Positions 44,372 to 53,226 of a stretch of 64,000 nt of DNA are shown piece by piece. Position 1 is the first letter of the stretch, and the number at the start of each line of letters is the position of its first letter. The notes under the pieces are model-generated. The model worked only from the letters and a program-made list of their open reading frames with translations, had not been told where the DNA came from and ran no database searches. A program made the position numbers and the translations under genes. Source of the stretch: Phycisphaerales bacterium (GTDB taxonomy: Bacteria > Planctomycetota > Phycisphaerae > Phycisphaerales > SM1A02); contig JANQEQ010000012.1 of the NCBI GenBank assembly GCA_028278245.1, forward strand, positions 30,126 through 94,125. The letters are read 5' to 3'.

Positions 44372-47107
44372 ATGCGTCCTCTCAAGATTATTTTTCTCTG
44401 TGTTGGAATCGTGGCTGCGCTGCTCTTTTCTGAAACGCAACCTGGTTGGGGAATGCAGAACCAGACTCCTGTGGGCGGAGGCTTATCCACGCTGCAGCGG
44501 GCGGTCGCATCATTTGATTTTGAGGAATCCGAAGAGATCCCGATGGATCTGCCGCTGAATTTCCATCGCTATCTCGCGGTCGACCAGGGTTTCCCGCCGT
44601 TTGGACGCATGCAGCCATCGCGGGAGGCTGCGGCATCCGGGTCGTGGTCATTTCTCTTTGAACTGGGAGGTGGATCACTATCTGCTCGCATTCCGCCTGG
44701 GGTGATTCCCGTCCTGCCTAACACCGACTACCTCGTTGAAGTTAAAGTCCGGACCGCGAACGTCACTCACGCCAAAGCGAGACTCCTTGCCTGGCAAATC
44801 GACGCCCAGGGCGATCCGATTCCGCAAAGTCAGCGACAAAGCGAAGCGGTGCAGACTGATGGTACATGGCAAACACTCACGGTTACCATCAACGGGACGA
44901 GCAATCGCGCCGCTGATCTGATTGTTGAGTTGCAACTGGCTCAACCTCGTCAGCTTGGAAAAACAGGTGCGAACGAACACATACCACTCTTTGAAGATGT
45001 GACCGGCCAAGCGTGGTTTGATGATCTGAAGGTGTGGCATCTTCCCCAGGCGGAATTGTCCAGCGTAGCTCAGGGGAATGTTTTCATCGCTCCGGATATG
45101 CCGCAATTCCATCTTCGGGTACGCGATGTGGTCAACGAACCACTCACGGCTCAATTGCGCATCTACGACATCGACGGCAATCTCACCCAAGACCTTTCCA
45201 TTCCAGCCCCCCGCGGTCCCATACCTCAACCCATCACGGTCCCGGTGACTGAATTCGGCTGGTACCGGGCGGTGCTGGATGTCAAACACCGCAACTCAAC
45301 CATCGGGCGACAGTCGCTTGACTTTCTGTTGTTGCCACCACTCAGAGCCAGTGGATCTTCTGCAAAGTCCCGGTTTGGGATCGTGCTCGATACAACACCC
45401 GATCTGCTACTGGCAGATTTACCTGAGCTGGTGCGGAAATTGGACGCATCAACGATCCTCCTGCCGGTGTGGGAAGCTGGTGGAGTCGATCAAAGCACCC
45501 CTCAGCGGCGTCATGCTTTCGCTCACGCCATTCGGCCGATGATTGCCGACGATCGCAAGGTCATTTTCTCGTTGGCTGCACTACCCGATCCGCTGGCAAC
45601 CGAACTGGGGATACATCCGGAACAGGTACTCGATGTTTTCAACAAAAATCCGGACCAGTGGCAACCATACCTGGCGGATCTCCTGCTGGAATATGGTCTG
45701 GAAGTTCAGCGCTGGCAGATTGGTTCGACCACTTCACCGGATGCTCTAGAGCACCGCGATTTCCCACAAATCGTCGATAAAGCCCACACTTCGTTCAGCG
45801 AATTTGCCCCCGATCCTCTCATCTATGTGCCTCAGGCTGCCCAGCAAACATTGCCGGATAATATCTCCCTCCCGGCGAGGCATATATCACTTCCGTACCA
45901 TGTCTATCCTGATGCCATCGGCGAATACGTCCGGCCATGGCTCGACAACTCCGGAGAGCTTCTCCTCACGCTCCAAGCACTACCTCAGGGTCAATATGCC
46001 CCACGTCAACGGGCGTTGGATCTGCTCTTGCGTGGACTTCATGCCTGGCGAAACGGCGTGAAGAATCCGGCCATCGAAGCACCCTGGACTGTGAAACAGA
46101 ATTTTCAGCCGGATCCAACTTTCGGCATTTGGCGCACACTGATTGATCAACTTTCCAATCGCAGATTTGTGGGAGAACTGCAACTGGCCGACAACGTGGA
46201 ATGCTGGATTGCTGAGGGAGATAGTCCCGATGACGGCTTGCTGATCATCTGGAATCAACAGCACTCCAATCAATCAGAACCACGCATCAGGATCATGCTG
46301 GGTCAACAACAGGTCACTGCAACCGATGCGTTTGGAAATCCTCAACCAGTGGAGTTTCATGAAGGTGCACATGAAATTGTGATCCGTGGAATGCCCATCT
46401 TCGTTCACGGTATCAGCCTTCCGCTCGCTCAATTCCGAGCTGCGTTTCGCTTGAATGAACCGTTTGTCAATGCGCTGCATAAAGTTCACCAACGCGAGTT
46501 GATACTGGAAAATCCATGGGATGTGCCGATCTCGGGCACGATCCATCTCCGCAGTGAAGAGTCGTTCCAAATCAGTCCGCGTCAGGTGGCGTTCAGCCTG
46601 CGTCCCGATGAAGTCACTCACATTCCGCTGGATATTATTCCGGATCGCAGCATTATTGCCGGCACAAAGCGCATCGAAGCTTCCATTGAATTCACCGCTG
46701 ATACTGCATACGAGCTTGATGCCCACACGAATGTTCAGGTCGGGCTTGAAAATGTCGAGCTGCTCCATGCCTGGCGCACTGTCGAGGATCCTGCAACCGG
46801 TCAGGCACATCTGGTCGTCACACAATTTGTCACCAATACCGGGAGTCATCCGCTCAATCTCAGGATGTTTCTCCTGGCGCCTGCTGTCAGTCAGAAACGC
46901 CGCGATATCCCGACACTGCATCCCGGGCAAACAGTCGTGCGCGCCTTTCGGATAGACGACGGCCTTTCACTGCTCTCAGGAAAATCACTTCACATCGGTG
47001 TATCAGAACGCGACGGCATCGCCCGACTCAATCACGTTCTGACGCTACCCGAATTTGAAATTCCAAGGCAAGCAACCGCTGAAACCGATCAGACCCAAAC
47101 GCAATAA
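44372..47107 (+). CDS. Large secreted protein, glycoside-hydrolase-like fold suspected
   Basis: A 911-aa exported protein: signal peptide about 1-27 (LKIIFLCVGIVAALLFSE). The N-terminal part looks like a carbohydrate-binding jelly roll (FLFELGGGSLSARIPPGVI, DYLVEVKVRTANVTHAKARL, AWFDDLKVW). A middle region of about 330 residues (SRFGIVLDTTPDLLLADL, LPVWEAGG) resembles a TIM-barrel glycoside hydrolase. The C-terminal region consists of beta domains (DVPISGTIHLRSEESFQISP). I see no conserved Glu pair that I can name, so it may be inactive or an unlisted family. It neighbours the glycosylation cluster, which may be coincidence. AT-rich inverted repeat follows the stop. Confidence 0.6.
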   Translation: MRPLKIIFLCVGIVAALLFSETQPGWGMQNQTPVGGGLSTLQRAVASFDFEESEEIPMDLPLNFHRYLAVDQGFPPFGRMQPSREAAASGSWSFLFELGGGSLSARIPPGVIPVLPNTDYLVEVKVRTANVTHAKARLLAWQIDAQGDPIPQSQRQSEAVQTDGTWQTLTVTINGTSNRAADLIVELQLAQPRQLGKTGANEHIPLFEDVTGQAWFDDLKVWHLPQAELSSVAQGNVFIAPDMPQFHLRVRDVVNEPLTAQLRIYDIDGNLTQDLSIPAPRGPIPQPITVPVTEFGWYRAVLDVKHRNSTIGRQSLDFLLLPPLRASGSSAKSRFGIVLDTTPDLLLADLPELVRKLDASTILLPVWEAGGVDQSTPQRRHAFAHAIRPMIADDRKVIFSLAALPDPLATELGIHPEQVLDVFNKNPDQWQPYLADLLLEYGLEVQRWQIGSTTSPDALEHRDFPQIVDKAHTSFSEFAPDPLIYVPQAAQQTLPDNISLPARHISLPYHVYPDAIGEYVRPWLDNSGELLLTLQALPQGQYAPRQRALDLLLRGLHAWRNGVKNPAIEAPWTVKQNFQPDPTFGIWRTLIDQLSNRRFVGELQLADNVECWIAEGDSPDDGLLIIWNQQHSNQSEPRIRIMLGQQQVTATDAFGNPQPVEFHEGAHEIVIRGMPIFVHGISLPLAQFRAAFRLNEPFVNALHKVHQRELILENPWDVPISGTIHLRSEESFQISPRQVAFSLRPDEVTHIPLDIIPDRSIIAGTKRIEASIEFTADTAYELDAHTNVQVGLENVELLHAWRTVEDPATGQAHLVVTQFVTNTGSHPLNLRMFLLAPAVSQKRRDIPTLHPGQTVVRAFRIDDGLSLLSGKSLHIGVSERDGIARLNHVLTLPEFEIPRQATAETDQTQTQ

Positions 47108-47109
47108 TA

Positions 47110-47130
47110 CAAAATTTAACAAAAATTTTG
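47110..47130. terminator. AT-rich inverted repeat between convergent genes
   Basis: CAAAATTT and AAATTTTG are an 8-bp inverted repeat with a five-base loop, just after the stop of the secreted protein. It could act as a weak bidirectional terminator for the two convergent genes. Confidence 0.35.
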
Positions 47131-47140
47131 AGTGGGGGGA

Positions 47141-47746
47141 TTACCACAATTGGCGGGTGCTGGGTGATTGCCAGTTGATGGAGATGCAGGTTATGCGAGT
47201 GATTTTCCAGGTATCATCTTCCTGCCGCTGGACGATCAGCACCCATTGCGATGGTGTCGGGGCATAGCCGTTATCAACTTCAGTCGTGCAGGCAAGATGC
47301 ACTGTGGCCTGGTCTGATGATTCGGTATAACCATGCAGTTTCGTGATGCGGTTGGATGTGATCCTGTACTGTCGCGCCAGGTTGACGAGTTGGGTACGGA
47401 TATAATCCAGATCAAATCCCGGATTGTTCGGCGAGCTGAGTGTCAGCGCGGCATTATCAGCAAAGAGAGCAATGGCTTCTCCGGTATTGCCTACGACTGC
47501 CTTCCTCACCAGAGTCCGGGTGACATCCTCTGCCTGTTCACCGGAGGTCGTAAACAGATACCCGGTCAGAATCACCACCCCGGCCAGCAGAAAGGGAAGG
47601 ATCGACACTTTCATACGGTTTTTCAATCCCTCACGAAGTCCCGTCCAGGCAAGAATCACTCCCACCAGCAGCAGAAGAGCTGCCAGCGGCCAGGGATTTT
47701 CAAACAGGTAACGTGTCCAGATATCGACGTGAGGTGGTTCAGGCAT
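47141..47746 (-). CDS. Membrane-anchored NTF2-like domain protein
   Basis: A 201-aa protein with two N-terminal membrane helices (WPLAALLLLVGVILAWTGL and SILPFLLAGVVILTGYLF). A soluble C-terminal domain follows (VGNTGEAIALFADNAALTLS, STEVDNGYAPTPSQWVLIV-type segment, EDDTWKITRITC) that looks like a SnoaL/NTF2-like fold. Function unknown. It converges with the secreted protein and is divergent from the Maf-type glycosyltransferase. Confidence 0.6.
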   Translation of the reverse strand: MPEPPHVDIWTRYLFENPWPLAALLLLVGVILAWTGLREGLKNRMKVSILPFLLAGVVILTGYLFTTSGEQAEDVTRTLVRKAVVGNTGEAIALFADNAALTLSSPNNPGFDLDYIRTQLVNLARQYRITSNRITKLHGYTESSDQATVHLACTTEVDNGYAPTPSQWVLIVQRQEDDTWKITRITCISINWQSPSTRQLW

Positions 47747-47832
47747 TGTTGTAGCTCATGTGGTGGCTCTTCCGATAACCAATACGCAGGAAACTCGTAA
47801 AAGTAGCATTATTGCCCCTTCAAGGCACTTTG

Positions 47833-50800
47833 ATGACCACAATACTCCAAAAAGCACCCACACTCGATGCAAATCTGGCTGCACTTGGGCAGCGAAACAG
47901 CGATATCGCCGAGCAGATCATGCAGGCTCATGGGCATGAAGAAATGCACTGTAGCGATACTACACAGGGTGTGCCGTGTGGGATTTATCGGGATCGACAG
48001 TTGTGCAGTCGTCATCGGCCGCTGGATGAAGCAGATCGGCTGGTGGATTCAATGGATCTCGTGGAGAACGCCACGGTCGTCGTACTCGGATTCGGCATGG
48101 GCTATCACGTACAGCGCCTGGCAGAGAAATTCCAGAAAGCCGGCCTTGTAATTGTCTTTGAACCTGATGTGCAACTGCTACGTGCAGTGCTGGAGCAAGT
48201 GGACCACTCCAGTTGGCTCAGCCAGGGACTGGTTCTTTTTCTGACTGATCCGGATGATCGGGGAATACTGGGATCAAAATTAGCCGGTGCTGAATCGATC
48301 CTTGGGCAGGGTGTGGCGTTTCTGGAACATCCCGCCGCCAGCGCGCGTATCGGTGAGCAGGGTCAGCGCTTCCGTGAGATGTTCAGCGATTACATCAGCA
48401 CGGCAAAGACGACACTCCTGACCACGCTGATGCGCTCCGTGGATACGGTGCGCAATCTGCTTTTTAATCTCGATCATTACGCTGCCGGCCCGGGGGTGGA
48501 GGAGCTGCATAAACTCACGACCGACCGCCTGGGAATCGTGGTTTCTGCCGGCCCGAGCTTGCACAATAATTTACATTTGCTCAATCAGCCGGGTGTGCGC
48601 GACCGGTGCATCATCATCGCGGTCCAAACGACGTTGAAACCACTCCTTGCCGCGGGTATCAAACCACACTTTGTTACCGCACTGGACTTTCATGAAATAT
48701 CACGCAGGTTTTATGATGATCTGCCGGCCGATGAATTACAGGATGTGACGCTGGTTGCTGATCCGAAAGCACATCCGGTCATTCTCGATGCGTATCCCGG
48801 CCCGGTGCGTTGCTATCACCACAAATTCCTTGATCTCGTATTAGGTCCGCTGGAACGTCCTATGGGTGAACTGCCCGGTGGCGCAACGGTGGCGAACCTG
48901 GCGGTGTATCTGGCACATTATCTCGGCTGCAATCCCATCGCTTTGATCGGGCAGGATCTGGGCTTCTCCGACGGTTTGTACTACGCACCCGGGACAGCAA
49001 TCCATCAGGTGTGGGCGCCGGAACTCAACCCATTCAACACGATCGCAATGATGGAATGGCAGCGCGTCGTTCGCCATCGCCTGCATCTCCAGTCGATGAA
49101 GGATGTACACGGCAAAAGCATTTACACCGATGCGCAGATGCTGAATTATCTCCAGCAGTTTGAGCGCGATTTCGCTCAATACATCCGCGATGGAATTCAT
49201 GTCATCGACGCAACTGAAGGGGGCTTGCCTAAACAGCACACGAATTGTCAGCCATTGGCGGATGTGTTGGATGAATATGCAAATGAACAGTTACCTGCGA
49301 TCCCCATTCCGCCGGTGAAGCTGGACGCCGATCGGCTTCATGCAGTGCAGAAGCGCATCAGGCAGGTGCGCCAGGATGTGGCTGCGATCCGTGTAACATC
49401 ACGCAAGACCACCAAACTCATCGACCGCATGATGCAGGATCAACACGATCAGCGCAAGATGAAGGATCACTTCCAGAAAATCGAACGCTATCGCCAGGAG
49501 GTTAAAGAAAGATTCACTGCCTTTGAGATCATCAATCATCTGAATCAACTGGGCGTATTCAATCGCCTCAAAACCGATCGCCGACTTCACATGCAGCAGG
49601 ATTTGACACCTCTGGAACGTCAACGAGGTCAGCTTGAACGCGATCGGGAGAATGTGCAATGGACCATTGATGCAGCAGAGGAATTACTCGATCAATTTGA
49701 TCAATGCGATCGACTTTTGGCTGGAAAGTCTGTGGATTTCCGCCCACGTATTCATACGGTACCGACCGATGATTCTGAGAACGAAAAAAACGACTCTCCA
49801 TCGAACATCTGCGCGTTGATTCCTGTCGATCCTGTACGCAATGGTTTGGGGCAGGAACGATCACTGGCAGATTCGTTCGGTAAAACAAATGTCCTGCAAG
49901 CCACGCTTTGCCGTCTGGGACAAAGTCAATATCTGGAATCGATCGTTCTGTTATGTCCGGATGATATGGATGTAGAAACGCTGATTGACCGTGATGCAAT
50001 CAAGTGCTCACTTGAAATAGAGCGTTGCGGCGAATCACCGTTTCCTCCAGAGCAGGAAGCGATTGCTGTCGGCCGTCTGTGGGCACAACATTGCTGGCGG
50101 GGAGGGATCGCAGGATTAAGCGTGTATGACGAAGTGCTCTGCCCGCAGACTATGCATGAGATCATGCAGAAGCGGGGAATCACAGCAGCGTTGCTGGTCG
50201 CGCCCGATTGGCCCCTGCTGGATGTCACTTCCACGCAGGGCTGTGATGCGGTGATCAGGCGACATCTGGAACATCCCGAGCAACATAACCTGGTCTTCAC
50301 GCAGGCTCCTCCAGGACTGTGCGGTTGTGTGATCAGTGCCACATTGATGTCCGAGCTTGCGCAGCGCAACCGGTTAGCGACCGTCGGCGGTCTCCTGGTT
50401 TATCAACCGCATGCTCCCCAGGGTGATCCCATTGCGCGCGATGCGAATGTTCAGGTCGATCATCATGTGCGCCAAGCAAAGGTGCGCGCAACCTGTGACA
50501 CACCTCGTCAACAACAGGTTCTGCAAACGATACTCAGTGACTCAACATCGAATGATGTATCGTCCGGAGACATCGTATCCGCCATCACAAAGAGTGATGC
50601 AGAACAGCGCCTCGACCTACCTGCTCATCTCATCCTCGAACTCACCACAATGCGGCAGAGTTGGGGGCAGGCTTGGCAACATCCTTATGGTGAAATTCAG
50701 CGCGAGCCGATTTCATTTGATTTGGTAAAAGAGATATTTGCTCAATTCTCAAAATCACCATCAGGTTGCCTGACCTTGGCCGGTGTAGGTGATCCGCTGC

Positions 50801-51444
50801 TGCACGAGCATTTCGATAAGATCACCCATGCTGCGAAAGATGCAGGACTACGAGCCGTTCACATACGAACGGAATTGCGCGTCGACCAATCACAACTCGA
50901 TCGTCTGATGGCAAGCCCGGTTGATGTCATCAGTGTCGATCTCCATGCCGATCGAGCCAACACTTATCGCCAAATGATGGGTCAGGGTAATTTCAAATTT
51001 GTGCTGGATAACCTGCAGTATATCCTGCCGCGGCGCCGCTTCTTCACCGATAAACACGACAGCACTGCGATTGCCCTGCCCTGGATTGTCCCGCGATTAC
51101 AACGGCATGGTACAACTTATGAAGATATCGAAAGTTTCTTCGATCGCTGGCAGCAGATCCTGGGTACTGCTGTTATCGAAGCGCCGCCGCGGTTCGAGAC
51201 TGAGCCAGTTGAAGATCATGATTCCCTTATCAGCGCTGACGATCCATCTGACGTGATGCAACATAAGCTCGCCAAGCGCATGACGATCTTGTCTGACGGA
51301 TCAGTTCCGATCAGCGAACTCGACCTGCCAGGAAATGAAATCGTCGGCAACATAACAAACCGTCCTCTGAAAAACCTGTGGCACGATTTGCTCGATGCGC
51401 GCAGCCAATTGCCTCCATCCCAGCTCAGGACGAGGCAGCCATGA
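47833..51444 (+). CDS. Maf/DUF115 motility-type glycosyltransferase fused to nucleotidyltransferase-like and degenerate radical SAM domains
   Basis: A 1203-aa multidomain protein. Residues about 60-215 are a Rossmann-like Maf N-terminal region (VVVLGFGMGYHVQRLAEKF); about 225-465 is the DUF115/Maf domain (GIVVSAGPSLHNNLHLL, LIGQDLGFSDGLYYAPGT), known in flagellin glycosylation with nonulosonic acids. A coiled-coil helical region follows, then from about 655 a nucleotidyltransferase-like domain (NICALIPVDPVRNGLGQERS). From about 930 comes a radical SAM/SPASM-like fold (LILELTTMRQSWGQA, LAGVGDPLLHEHFDKI, ILSDGSVPISELDLPGN), but the cysteines expected in the ELTxxCNLxCxxC and SPASM motifs are absent. 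AAGG lies 7 bases before the ATG at 47833. It heads the neu cluster and overlaps the neuA frame. Probably transfers a sialic-acid-like sugar to protein. Confidence 0.75.
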   Translation: MTTILQKAPTLDANLAALGQRNSDIAEQIMQAHGHEEMHCSDTTQGVPCGIYRDRQLCSRHRPLDEADRLVDSMDLVENATVVVLGFGMGYHVQRLAEKFQKAGLVIVFEPDVQLLRAVLEQVDHSSWLSQGLVLFLTDPDDRGILGSKLAGAESILGQGVAFLEHPAASARIGEQGQRFREMFSDYISTAKTTLLTTLMRSVDTVRNLLFNLDHYAAGPGVEELHKLTTDRLGIVVSAGPSLHNNLHLLNQPGVRDRCIIIAVQTTLKPLLAAGIKPHFVTALDFHEISRRFYDDLPADELQDVTLVADPKAHPVILDAYPGPVRCYHHKFLDLVLGPLERPMGELPGGATVANLAVYLAHYLGCNPIALIGQDLGFSDGLYYAPGTAIHQVWAPELNPFNTIAMMEWQRVVRHRLHLQSMKDVHGKSIYTDAQMLNYLQQFERDFAQYIRDGIHVIDATEGGLPKQHTNCQPLADVLDEYANEQLPAIPIPPVKLDADRLHAVQKRIRQVRQDVAAIRVTSRKTTKLIDRMMQDQHDQRKMKDHFQKIERYRQEVKERFTAFEIINHLNQLGVFNRLKTDRRLHMQQDLTPLERQRGQLERDRENVQWTIDAAEELLDQFDQCDRLLAGKSVDFRPRIHTVPTDDSENEKNDSPSNICALIPVDPVRNGLGQERSLADSFGKTNVLQATLCRLGQSQYLESIVLLCPDDMDVETLIDRDAIKCSLEIERCGESPFPPEQEAIAVGRLWAQHCWRGGIAGLSVYDEVLCPQTMHEIMQKRGITAALLVAPDWPLLDVTSTQGCDAVIRRHLEHPEQHNLVFTQAPPGLCGCVISATLMSELAQRNRLATVGGLLVYQPHAPQGDPIARDANVQVDHHVRQAKVRATCDTPRQQQVLQTILSDSTSNDVSSGDIVSAITKSDAEQRLDLPAHLILELTTMRQSWGQAWQHPYGEIQREPISFDLVKEIFAQFSKSPSGCLTLAGVGDPLLHEHFDKITHAAKDAGLRAVHIRTELRVDQSQLDRLMASPVDVISVDLHADRANTYRQMMGQGNFKFVLDNLQYILPRRRFFTDKHDSTAIALPWIVPRLQRHGTTYEDIESFFDRWQQILGTAVIEAPPRFETEPVEDHDSLISADDPSDVMQHKLAKRMTILSDGSVPISELDLPGNEIVGNITNRPLKNLWHDLLDARSQLPPSQLRTRQP

Positions 51445-52210
51445 CCGCCCCTCCCCCCCCACACACACTATCCCCCCTACTGATCAACCGGATGTGTTGG
51501 CAGTGATCATCGGTCGCGCCGGGAGCAAGGGATTACCGAAAAAAAATGAGTTGATTCTGGCGGGGAAACCCATGATCTGTCACAGTATCGCCCATGCTCA
51601 AGCGGCGGAAACCGTATCACTGATCGTCGTCTCCACTGATGGATCAAACATCGCAGCGGCAGCAGAGAAAATGAATGTCACGGTTATCAAGCGGCCGGCA
51701 GATCTGGCAACAGATACCACACCGGTGGATAACGTGGTGCGTCATGCGGTTGAAACAATCGGTTCAAACAATTCAATCATTGTTATCCTCTACGCCAATG
51801 TGCCCATTCGTCCGGTTGATCTTATCGATCGCGCAGTCAGTAAGTTAATAAAAACCGGTGCGGACAGTGTGCAGTCCTATTGCCCGGTAGGAAAACATCA
51901 CCCACACTGGATGGTATCACTGGACGATTCCGACAAGGTGACGCCTCATGTTACCAATACGACATATCGTCGGCAGGACTTGCCGCCCCTCTGGCTCCCG
52001 GATGGTGGTGTCATCGCAGTAACGCGCTCCAGTTTATTCACGGTTGTTCCCGGTCAACCACATGCATTCCTGGGCAGTGACCGTCGGGGGATTATTAACA
52101 ACCCCGGAACTGTCATTGACATTGACGATGCTCACGATTTTGCTCTGGCCGAGTCAATCCTCACAACACAGCACAATCCGAATCCTGCTGAGATTACCCC
52201 GTGCGCATAG
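51395..52210 (+). CDS. neuA: Acylneuraminate cytidylyltransferase (CMP-nonulosonate synthetase)
   Basis: Activates a sialic/legionaminic-type sugar as CMP-sugar. The motif VLAVIIGRAGSKGLPKKNE is the CTP-binding loop; IVVSTDGSNIAAAAEK, RPADLATDTTPVDNVVRHA and LPDGGVIAVTR fit the family. The start is unclear. The frame has an ATG at 51395 inside the upstream gene without a ribosome binding site. A better-placed ATG at 51441 (ATGA overlap with the upstream stop) is out of frame by one base; eight Cs at 51453-51460 lie between it and the neuA frame, and a ninth C would put it in frame. So it may be slippage-controlled or mis-sequenced. It overlaps neuB by 10 bp. Catalytic domain intact. Confidence 0.85.
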   Translation: MRAANCLHPSSGRGSHDRPSPPTHTIPPTDQPDVLAVIIGRAGSKGLPKKNELILAGKPMICHSIAHAQAAETVSLIVVSTDGSNIAAAAEKMNVTVIKRPADLATDTTPVDNVVRHAVETIGSNNSIIVILYANVPIRPVDLIDRAVSKLIKTGADSVQSYCPVGKHHPHWMVSLDDSDKVTPHVTNTTYRRQDLPPLWLPDGGVIAVTRSSLFTVVPGQPHAFLGSDRRGIINNPGTVIDIDDAHDFALAESILTTQHNPNPAEITPCA

Positions 52211-53226
52211 GTTCCCGCCACATCAGTCCGCATCACCCGCCTTACATCATCGCCGAGATCGGCGTAAACCATGATGGCTCACCTTCCCGCGCGCTGGAAC
52301 TGGTCGATGCTGCCTGCATGGCAAAGGCAGATGCGATTAAACTGCAGTATTTCAGTGCCGATCGTCTGCTCAGTCGCGCAGCTCGACTTGCGCAATATCA
52401 GGAAAAGGCGGGTGAATCAGATCCGATCGACATGCTGCAACGTTACGAGCTTTCGATCGCACAAATGCAGCCAGTAGTGAAACGTGCACATGAGTCGGGT
52501 CTTCATGCAATTGTAAGTATCTTCAGCGTGGAGCTGGTCGATCAGGCGCGCAAACTACCATGGGATGCCTATAAAATTGCATCACCCGATATTATTAACC
52601 GGCCGCTGATCGAAAAGCTGATGTCCACGGATAAGCCATTGCTGCTGAGTACCGGTGCTGCTTCAGTATCAGAGGTCACAGATGCAGTTCGCTGGCTGGG
52701 CGAATATCCTCATGTGTTCCTTCAGTGTGTCAGCGCATATCCAGCGCCGAATGATTATGCCGCTTTGGGAGGTCGAATCGCGCTAAGTCATATCACACCT
52801 GCTGCGCTGGGGTATTCCGATCACACCACAAGTGTGGATACTGGCGCATTGGCCGTCGCCTCGGGTGCATGCCTGCTGGAGCGACACCTGACATACGATA
52901 GCCAGGCAGCCGGTCCCGACCATGCTGCATCATTGGAGCCAATGGAATTTGCTGAGTATGTGCGTCTGGCACATCGCGCCTGGCACATGCTCGGTCAAAC
53001 TGAAAAAAAAGTGCTTGACGTTGAGCAGGATGTCCGTCTGGTATCACGCCAGTCATTGACATCCACTCGTTCACTATCCGCCGGCCACGTGTTGCACGAT
53101 GATGATATCACGATCAAGCGGCCAGGAACCGGGATCAGCCCTGCTCGTCTGTCACAGATCATCGGTCGGCGGCTTGCCGGGCACGTCGATGCTGATTGCC
53201 CAATTACAGAGGAACATCTGGCGTGA
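52201..53226 (+). CDS. neuB: N-acetylneuraminate/nonulosonate synthase
   Basis: A 341-aa enzyme condensing an N-acetylhexosamine with phosphoenolpyruvate. The aldolase domain shows PYIIAEIGVNHDGSPSRALE, DAIKLQYFSADRL, WDAYKIASPDIINRPLIEKL, LSTGAASVSEVTDAV and LGYSDHTTSVDTGALAVASGA; the C-terminal SAF domain has SLTSTRSLSAGHVL and GTGISPARL. Starts with GTG at 52201, overlapping neuA by 10 bp, and its stop overlaps the neuC ATG by one base. Sugar specificity (Neu5Ac, legionaminic or pseudaminic) is not readable; the partner neuC suggests ManNAc-type precursors. Confidence 0.92.
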   Translation: MRIGSRHISPHHPPYIIAEIGVNHDGSPSRALELVDAACMAKADAIKLQYFSADRLLSRAARLAQYQEKAGESDPIDMLQRYELSIAQMQPVVKRAHESGLHAIVSIFSVELVDQARKLPWDAYKIASPDIINRPLIEKLMSTDKPLLLSTGAASVSEVTDAVRWLGEYPHVFLQCVSAYPAPNDYAALGGRIALSHITPAALGYSDHTTSVDTGALAVASGACLLERHLTYDSQAAGPDHAASLEPMEFAEYVRLAHRAWHMLGQTEKKVLDVEQDVRLVSRQSLTSTRSLSAGHVLHDDDITIKRPGTGISPARLSQIIGRRLAGHVDADCPITEEHLA

